A DNA stretch of 24,785 nt from a virus: positions 1 through 24,785 of the IMG/VR virus record IMGVR_UViG_3300037117_000075; one strand, 5' to 3'. Of this stretch, positions 19,689-24,785 are shown piece by piece. Each line of letters opens with the position of its first letter. The first letter of the stretch is position 1. The notes below the pieces were generated by a model. That model did not search any database, was not told where the DNA came from, and worked only from the letters and a program-made list of their open reading frames with translations. The position numbers and the translations under genes are program-made.

Positions 19689-19993
19689 CCGCGTACGTCG
19701 ACGACGTCCGGCATAAATACGGTCGAATGATCATGTGCCACCTATGGGCGGACACGATCGAGGAATTACTGGCGATGGTCGATCGGATTGGCGTGCAGCG
19801 CAAATGGCTGCAGCAGCCGCCGAAAGCGTCATGGATGCATTTCGATATCAGCCTCGGCAAAAAGATCCTGGCGATCACCGCCGGCGCCGTGTTGACCGAT
19901 AAATATGGGCCGAGCGAATTCGTTGCGCGCCAGCGCGGCAATCAAAAAATGCTCGATCAAATCGCCACCTGTAGGCAGCTGCCAAAGCAGTAA
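19685..19993 (+). CDS. DUF4031-like protein (102 aa)
   Basis: A 102-residue protein of DUF4031 type: MTAYVDDVRHKYGRMIMCHL, WADTIEELLAMVDRIGV and WMHFDISLGKKILAITAGAV follow the family pattern (TVYVDD, M.MCH..AD..EEL, H.D....R..A...GA). Function unknown; such genes sit in phage and plasmid replication regions. It starts overlapping the previous stop and ends 4 bp before the primase start. Confidence 0.85.
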   Translation: MTAYVDDVRHKYGRMIMCHLWADTIEELLAMVDRIGVQRKWLQQPPKASWMHFDISLGKKILAITAGAVLTDKYGPSEFVARQRGNQKMLDQIATCRQLPKQ

Positions 19994-19997
19994 GAGA

Positions 19998-22832
19998 ATG
20001 ACCGCCGGGCGTATCACCGAAGCCGAGCTCGAGGATATCAAAGCGCGCAGTCCGTGCGATGTTGTCGCCGGCGCGTGGGTAAGCTTGCGCCGGCACGGGC
20101 AGAAGATGATCGGGCCCTGTCCGATCTGTTCGGCCGATCCAAAATCCCGCGACGCCACGCGCTTTGAATGCTGGGTCGACGGCTGGGTCTGCGCAGTCTG
20201 CGCCGATGGCGGCGACGTGATCCGCCTGGTCGAGCGCGTCAACGGCTGCTCGTTCATGGACGCGATTGCGTTCCTCGGCGGCAAGCGCGAGCTGGTCCCG
20301 GGCGAGGCAATGCTCGCCGAAGCTCATCGCGCCAAATTGCGGGCCGAGCGCGAGCGCGAATCCAAAGCCTATCGCGAGCGCGAGCGGCAGCGGCTATGGG
20401 CGATGTGGCATCCGGCACTGCCGATCGCCGGCACGATCGCCGAATCCTATCTGACACTGCGCGGGGTGCGCGCGCCAGCGACGTCGCCGGCCCGGCTGCG
20501 GTATCTCGCCAACTGTCCCATGTATGCGACCGGCGCGGCTGGCGCTAAGCCCGTGCACACAGGGCCCGCTATTCTCACCGCGATTGTTAACATCGATGGG
20601 CGATTTTCCGGGCTGCATATCACCTGGCTCGACCTGGCGCGGCCGAAGGGCAAAGCCGAAGTGCCGGATCCGGGCGGCGGCGGGTTGCTTCCGGCCAAGA
20701 AAGTCCGCGGCTCCAAATCTGGCGGCCGCATTGAGCTGGTGCCGCGCGAGGCGCCGCGGCGACTGATCATCGGTGAGGGTATCGAGACGGTGCTAGCGGT
20801 CTGGACCGTGCTCGAGGGTGCCGGCCAGGATCTAACCGACACGGCATTTTGGTCGGCCGTCGATCTCGGCAACCTGGGCGGCCGCGCGGCCGCGACCGTG
20901 CCACACCCGACGCTTAAGACCGCGAATAACCACACCCAGCGCGTGCCTGGGCCCGTGCCGGATCTCACATCGCCAGGCCTGGCGATCCCCAACAGCGTTG
21001 AAGAGATCGTGCTGCTGGGAGACGGCGACAGCGATCGCTTCCTGACTGAATGCACACTCGCTCGAGCAGCTGCGCGCTTTGCCCGTGAAGGCCGCACGGT
21101 GTGCATCGCATGGGCGTCGGCCGGTAGCGACTTCAACGACGTGCTGCAGCAGGCCGAAGGCGGCGCAGCAAAGGTCCTCGCGGCGATCGCCGCGGCCGCA
21201 CCGCCAGAACCGATCGCGATTGCAACCCCCGCGCCCCCAATTTCGCGTGACCGTCGAAAGAAAGTCCAAGTATCCCAAACGGGAGGCGGCGGCGATAATC
21301 CTCCTGATGAGGGGGCCGGGGGTACCGGTGCGGACCTCAATGAGCAGCTGGCGTTCTACCCGCAGACTGATCTGGGCAATGCCGAGCGCTTCCGCGAGCG
21401 CAACATCGGCAAGATTTTGTGGTGCCCGGCGCTCGGCTGGCTGGCCTGGGACGGCAAGCGCTGGTCGCGCGAGGCGGCCGAAGAGGCGGTCAAGATTGCC
21501 GAGCACGACACGGTGCGAGCGATCCAAAAGGAAGCGCGCACCATCAAGGGCAGCAAGCTCGACAAGATCGTCGCCTATGAGCGCAACGGCGATCCGATCT
21601 ATTTATCCGCCAAACTGAAAAAATGGGGCCGCGCGTCGGAAGCGGCCAACAAGCTCAACGCGATCTCACGCCGCGCCGGGCCCTACATGCACATCACACC
21701 GTCGAAACTCGACGCCGATCGCTTCATGATCAACGTCAACAATGGCACGTTGGTAGTGCGGCGTGGAGGAGAAGGCGACTGCATTTCTTTCGTCAAGCAC
21801 AATCCCGCTGATCTGATCACCAAGATCATACCAGTTGATTATGACCCGGCGGCGACGTGCCCAACTTACGATCGCTTTCTTAGTGATGTGCAGCCGCGTG
21901 AGAGTGCACGAATATTCCTGCATCAATGGTTTGGCCTTTCGCTCACCGGCGACACGTCCGAACAGAAGCTCTTATTTTTGCACGGCAAGGGCAAGAACGG
22001 CAAGACGACGCTGCTGCAGGCGATCGGTCACGTAGCAGGCGATTATTCCAAAGCACTGCCGATCGAGACCTTCATCGATCAAGGAAGAGCCCGCAATGCC
22101 GGCCAGGCGACGCCCGATCTCGCGATCTTGCCCGGCGTGCGCTTCCTGCAGACATCCGAGCCGGAGCGTGGGGCGAAGCTCGCTGAGGCGCTGATCAAGC
22201 TGGCAACTGGTGGCGATCCGATCCAGGCCCGTCACCTGCAGCGCGACTATTTCGAGTTTATGCCGCAGTTCAAGCTGACCATGTCGGGCAACTACAAGCC
22301 CAAGATCGAGGGCACCGATGAAGGTATCTGGCGCCGCGTGGTGCTGGTGCCCTGGGAAGTCACGATCGAGAAGCCCGACAAGCTGCTAATCGACAAAATC
22401 AAGGTCGAAGCATCCGGCATCCTGAATAGGCTGCTGGACGGCCTCAGGGACTGGCTGGATCGCGGCCTGGTGTTGCCTGAGGAGATTATCCAGGCGACGG
22501 CTGAATTCCGCACCGACAGCGATCCTATTGGCCGCTTCCTGATCGCCTGCACCAAATCTGATCCGGGCGCGCGCACGCAAGGCAGTGAGCTGCATAAGGT
22601 TTACATCGCCTGGGCGAAGGCCAGCGGCGAGCGCGAGTCGACCGTGCAATATTTTGGCCGCGCACTAAGCGAGCGCGGCATCGCCTGGAAACATTCGAAC
22701 GTCAATTGGTGGCTCGGCATCGAGCTCACCAAGAGCGTCAACGACTTTGTCGATCATGAGGGCAAACCGCTGCGTCTGAGCAACGAAACGGGGGCGACGG
22801 TGGCAACCACGGAGGAGGAATTCATCGGCTGA
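19998..22832 (+). CDS. Phage primase-helicase (P4-alpha/D5-type), 944 aa
   Basis: The N-terminal zinc ribbon (Cys41, Cys44, Cys65, Cys68) plus a Toprim-like region (about 250-380; LIIGEGIETVLAVW, EIVLLGDGDSDRF, ASAGSDFNDVL) give the primase half. After a Pro/Gly linker (about 410-445) comes a D5_N/SF3-type helicase: Walker A GKGKNGKTT near residues 660-668, RFLQTSEPERGAKLAEALIK, KLTMSGNYKP and EGIWRRVVLVPWE. The C-terminal part resembles a winged helix. The protein should unwind and prime phage DNA, as the P4 alpha protein does. ATG 19998 follows the DUF4031 stop; longer in-frame starts overlap that gene. Confidence 0.93.
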   Translation: MTAGRITEAELEDIKARSPCDVVAGAWVSLRRHGQKMIGPCPICSADPKSRDATRFECWVDGWVCAVCADGGDVIRLVERVNGCSFMDAIAFLGGKRELVPGEAMLAEAHRAKLRAERERESKAYRERERQRLWAMWHPALPIAGTIAESYLTLRGVRAPATSPARLRYLANCPMYATGAAGAKPVHTGPAILTAIVNIDGRFSGLHITWLDLARPKGKAEVPDPGGGGLLPAKKVRGSKSGGRIELVPREAPRRLIIGEGIETVLAVWTVLEGAGQDLTDTAFWSAVDLGNLGGRAAATVPHPTLKTANNHTQRVPGPVPDLTSPGLAIPNSVEEIVLLGDGDSDRFLTECTLARAAARFAREGRTVCIAWASAGSDFNDVLQQAEGGAAKVLAAIAAAAPPEPIAIATPAPPISRDRRKKVQVSQTGGGGDNPPDEGAGGTGADLNEQLAFYPQTDLGNAERFRERNIGKILWCPALGWLAWDGKRWSREAAEEAVKIAEHDTVRAIQKEARTIKGSKLDKIVAYERNGDPIYLSAKLKKWGRASEAANKLNAISRRAGPYMHITPSKLDADRFMINVNNGTLVVRRGGEGDCISFVKHNPADLITKIIPVDYDPAATCPTYDRFLSDVQPRESARIFLHQWFGLSLTGDTSEQKLLFLHGKGKNGKTTLLQAIGHVAGDYSKALPIETFIDQGRARNAGQATPDLAILPGVRFLQTSEPERGAKLAEALIKLATGGDPIQARHLQRDYFEFMPQFKLTMSGNYKPKIEGTDEGIWRRVVLVPWEVTIEKPDKLLIDKIKVEASGILNRLLDGLRDWLDRGLVLPEEIIQATAEFRTDSDPIGRFLIACTKSDPGARTQGSELHKVYIAWAKASGERESTVQYFGRALSERGIAWKHSNVNWWLGIELTKSVNDFVDHEGKPLRLSNETGATVATTEEEFIG

Positions 22833-22835
22833 TAA

Positions 22836-23006
22836 TGTCCCATCATCCCATTTTGGGACATTTGACCGTTTGGCTAACTGCCTGATCCGTAAAGGATTGG
22901 GATGTTTCGGGATGTTTGGGACGTTTTTTCGGCAATGGACTCACATGCGCGCGCACATGTGAGAGAACATATAAATAAATATCCCAAATATCCCAAAGCA
23001 TCCCAA
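22836..23006. other. Candidate replication origin: opposed iterons around a palindrome
   Basis: No convincing gene lies between 22833 and 23142. Three direct units GGGATG/GGGATG/GGGACG start at 22899, 22909 and 22918. The mirror set (TATCCC, TATCCC, CATCCC) starts at 22980, 22989 and 22999. Between them lies the palindrome CTCACATG-N8-CATGTGAG (22940-22963), then an AT-rich stretch ACATATAAATAAATA. A further TGTCCCA...TGGGACA pair (22836-22860) follows the primase stop and may also act as a terminator. P4-type primase-helicases bind such iterons. Confidence 0.6.
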
Positions 23007-23063
23007 GAATACGAAAAATGCCTGAGTTTGTTGGGCTTTTTCGAGATCATGGATTTTAGACGA

Positions 23064-23082
23064 GCCTCCCACAATGGGAGGC
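23064..23082. other. Strong 7-bp hairpin
   Basis: GCCTCCC-ACAAT-GGGAGGC with a 5-nt loop, 60 bp before the NusG-like gene. No T-run follows. It may be an RNA signal in the leader, for example for antitermination. Confidence 0.45.
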
Positions 23083-23142
23083 TGAATATCCCACCGATCA
23101 CTCTTGCCAACTTGGCCACAGTGATTTTTGAAGGAGAACGCG

Positions 23143-23814
23143 ATGGCGGAAGCAATTGATCGGAAATTCTGGGAAGCCGGACGGGCGGCGGCCGCGCAGG
23201 CTTCGGCGCGCGAAGTGTGGCAGTTTCCGGTGCCCGCAACCGCAGGCACGCTGCGCTGGCATATCGTGCACGTCGTCGCCAAGTTCGAGCGCGGTATCGC
23301 CCAGCCCGAAAGCTTCGTCGCCAAGGAGATCATGCGGGCCGGCTTCGAGGTTTATTCGGTACGGCTGCGCAAGATGGTGATGCCACGCTCCAACCAACTG
23401 CCGCCATCGCAGCGCCAACATCGCCACATGCTGGCGCGCGAGAAGATCGAACCGATGTTTCCCGGCTATGACTTTGTGCGCTTCGATCCATGTGGCGGCG
23501 CCTGGCATGATATTTTCCGACTGGTCGGCGTCTACGGCATGCTTTGCGCCAACAATCTGCCGGTGCCGATGCCGGATGCATTCATCGCCGGCTTGCGCGC
23601 GTGTGAAGTGAACGGCGCCATTCCGGCGGCAATGTCGGTCGATGAGGTGTTTACGTTGGGCGAGACGGTGCGCATCACCAAGGATGGCCCGTTCAAGGGA
23701 TTAACAGGCCCGATCGAAAGACTGGACGAGCGCGGGAGAATCAGATTGCTTCTTGCTCTGTTTGGTGGCGACACGCCGATCGAGCTCACCACCGCCGACA
23801 TCGAAAAGCTCTAA
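23143..23814 (+). CDS. NusG-like transcription antiterminator (223 aa)
   Basis: A 223-residue NusG/RfaH-type protein. The NGN domain (about 35-150) has WHIVHVVAKFERGIAQPESFVAKEIMRAGFEVYSV and the family hallmark MFPGYDFVRF. The C-terminal KOW domain (about 175-223) has FTLGETVRITKDGPFKGLTGPIERLD. NusG proteins ride on RNA polymerase; phage copies placed before the late region plausibly let polymerase read through terminators. GGAG lies 6 nt before ATG 23143. It ends just before direct repeats and three terminators. Confidence 0.92.
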   Translation: MAEAIDRKFWEAGRAAAAQASAREVWQFPVPATAGTLRWHIVHVVAKFERGIAQPESFVAKEIMRAGFEVYSVRLRKMVMPRSNQLPPSQRQHRHMLAREKIEPMFPGYDFVRFDPCGGAWHDIFRLVGVYGMLCANNLPVPMPDAFIAGLRACEVNGAIPAAMSVDEVFTLGETVRITKDGPFKGLTGPIERLDERGRIRLLLALFGGDTPIELTTADIEKL

Positions 23815-23845
23815 GACGGTCGTTTGAGCCAGTATCACAGGGGTA

Positions 23846-23888
23846 ATCACACCCCGATCACACCCCGATCACATCCGGATCACACCGG
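23846..23888 (+). repeat. Four 11-bp tandem repeats after the antiterminator gene
   Basis: ATCACACCCCG twice, then ATCACATCCGG and ATCACACCGG (23846, 23857, 23868, 23879); a partial ATCACAGGGG precedes at 23834. One helical turn per unit suggests a protein site on DNA, or a loading site on RNA for antitermination. Confidence 0.75.
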
Positions 23889-23905
23889 AGTGCGAAGCTC
23901 AAAAC

Positions 23906-23934
23906 AAAGCCCGGCCATCGTGCCGGGCTTTTCG
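23906..23934 (+). terminator. Intrinsic terminator 1
   Basis: AAAGCCCGGC (23906-23915) pairs with GCCGGGCTTT (23922-23931), a 10-bp stem with 6-nt loop followed by TT. Confidence 0.9.
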
Positions 23935-24037
23935 CGTCATAGGGTATAGGGACTACCGCGTGCTCGGAACCATCCATCGGCATCGTGGTTTATCTATATG
24001 CGAGGCGTATTGCCTCAGTCTTCAACAGGAGATTATT

Positions 24038-24118
24038 ATGTCCAACCCAAATCCCCCGAACAAACCGAATCCCCCAAATCCCCCGAACAAACCGAACGAG
24101 CCCAATCAGCCGCGGTAG
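24038..24118 (+). CDS. 26-residue Pro/Asn-rich peptide
   Basis: MSNPNPPNKPNPPNPPNKPN-EPNQPR, a near-perfect repeat of NPPNKPN. It has an excellent AGGAG ribosome site 7 nt upstream and lies alone between two strong terminators, as a separate transcription unit would. Similar Pro/Asn peptides occur in Rhizobiales genomes from memory. No function known. Confidence 0.6.
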   Translation: MSNPNPPNKPNPPNPPNKPNEPNQPR

Positions 24119-24150
24119 CTGACGGAACTTGCAGGGAACCGATTTACCAA

Positions 24151-24181
24151 CGCCCGGCGGCGACAAACCGTCGGGCGTTTT
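24151..24181 (+). terminator. Intrinsic terminator 2
   Basis: CGCCCGGCGG (24151-24160) pairs with CCGTCGGGCG (24168-24177, one G-T), 7-nt loop, then TTTT. Confidence 0.9.
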
Positions 24182-24263
24182 GATTCACATAGGGTAGGAG
24201 CTCGGTCCGTTCACTCGGGTCTTGCTCTGCCCTCCTTGGGCAATCCTCCCAACGTGAAGACTT

Positions 24264-24304
24264 GGGCCGTCTGTCGCGCACCATGCATTCGGACGGCCCC
24301 TTTT
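24264..24304 (+). terminator. Intrinsic terminator 3, directly before the late gene
   Basis: GGGCCGTC (24264-24271) pairs with GACGGCCC (24292-24299) around a 20-nt loop, followed by TTTT at 24301-24304, only 4 nt before the HNH start codon. The 24182-24263 stretch before it holds no gene that I can support. Confidence 0.8.
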
Positions 24305-24308
24305 ATAG

Positions 24309-24707
24309 ATGCCCTTCAAACCACCATCGTTCAGACCTAGTTACCTGCCCGCCCCATCCGAGCGAACCAAGGCATACGACAGGGGTCGTGGTAGTGCTCG
24401 CGCCCGTGGTTATGACGCGAGATGGGACAAGGTAGCCAAGCTGTTCAAGGCAGAGCATCCCTTGTGCCTTGGATGCCAAGCGATCGGTAGGGTGGAACCA
24501 ACCGCGATCGTTGATCATATCGTACCGCACAGAGGCGACGCGGCATTGATGTGGCAGGGCGCCAACCTTCAATCATCGTGCGTGCCACACCATTCGGTCG
24601 TCAAGCAGAGGCTTGAGGTGATGGTGGCCAAGGGTGAGGCTACCCTCGCCGACCTCCGACTCGATAGCGCTCTGGCGATTGTGTTAACGCGCGAGTTGCT
24701 GCGTTGA
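24309..24707 (+). CDS. HNH endonuclease of the packaging region (132 aa)
   Basis: A 132-residue HNH nuclease of the type found next to terminase genes: RARGYDARWDKVAKLFKAEHPLCLGC, then VDHIVPHRGD (the His of HNH), an Asn in GANLQSSC, and PHHSVVKQRLE (last His). Two Cys pairs (CLGC, and C in SSCVPHH) bind zinc. Such nucleases help terminase cut and package DNA. The frame begins right after terminator 3 without a ribosome site, so a leaderless message or a different start is possible. It marks the start of the late region, which continues beyond the window. Confidence 0.9.
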   Translation: MPFKPPSFRPSYLPAPSERTKAYDRGRGSARARGYDARWDKVAKLFKAEHPLCLGCQAIGRVEPTAIVDHIVPHRGDAALMWQGANLQSSCVPHHSVVKQRLEVMVAKGEATLADLRLDSALAIVLTRELLR

Positions 24708-24713
24708 CCGACC

Positions 24714-24785
<72 letters not shown>

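Noticed and set aside
20447-21340. 297-residue leftward frame
   Set aside because: Shadow of the primase-helicase gene; Ser/Pro/Arg-rich without motifs.
22902-23159. 85-residue rightward frame in the origin region
   Set aside because: It translates iterons and palindromes, has no ribosome site and overlaps the start of the NusG-like gene.

Overview
This window is the left part of a prophage (or a close relative) integrated in the chromosome of an alphaproteobacterium, most likely a member of the Rhizobiales. The grounds are an elongator tRNA-Met of alphaproteobacterial type, high-GC genes, a GcrA-like regulator and many small phage proteins of the kind seen in Bradyrhizobium-type genomes. 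The host call is inference from composition and remembered families. The contig ends at about 24.71 kb in a poly-G tail that looks like a sequencing artefact.

Layout: (1) 1-1.7 kb holds tRNA-Met(CAT) with a large serine recombinase whose 3' end is antisense to the 3' half of the tRNA (attachment end). (2) 1.7-8.3 kb is a long leftward operon of small accessory genes, with two HNH nucleases, small membrane proteins and an RlpA-like double-psi barrel protein. (3) 8.3-9.8 kb is the lysogeny switch: a leaderless LexA/CI-type self-cleaving repressor co-transcribed with a lipoprotein, a divergent Cro-like gene, and five copies of the operator GTAGCG-N5-CGCTAC. (4) 9.8-19.9 kb is the rightward early operon, with mostly 4-nt start/stop overlaps. 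It includes a Mtd-like diversity-generating-retroelement target protein, a GcrA-like protein, a ParB/MT-A70 fusion methyltransferase, a second ParB-like protein and several small phage families. (5) 20.0-23.1 kb has a primase-helicase followed by a candidate replication origin. (6) 23.1-24.7 kb has a NusG-like antiterminator, three intrinsic terminators and an HNH nuclease that begins the late region.

Most striking observation: three small transposon-like elements (706, 771 and 889 bp; 5062-5767, 11774-12544, 17263-18151) share terminal inverted repeats starting CATGCTTATCCGGTT. Each is flanked by a perfect 8-bp target duplication and each splits a prophage gene. Removing an element plus one copy of its duplication restores the reading frame of the split gene in all three cases. 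None encodes a recognisable transposase. Each carries different phage-type cargo: a two-gene unit with a zinc-ribbon protein, a PPC-motif methyltransferase-like protein, and a PAPS-reductase-like protein. The conserved ends extend about 40-50 bp inward and in part supply the cargo start codon and its last codon plus stop. This looks like a family of trans-mobilised cargo cassettes that I do not recognise as described.

A second pattern is that two leftward genes (10813-11121 and 11703-12766) sit between rightward genes, each bracketed by a direct copy (15 and 24 bp) of the first codons of the next rightward gene. This suggests moron insertion at an ATGA junction with duplication of the downstream gene start. 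Element 2 is nested inside the second of these.
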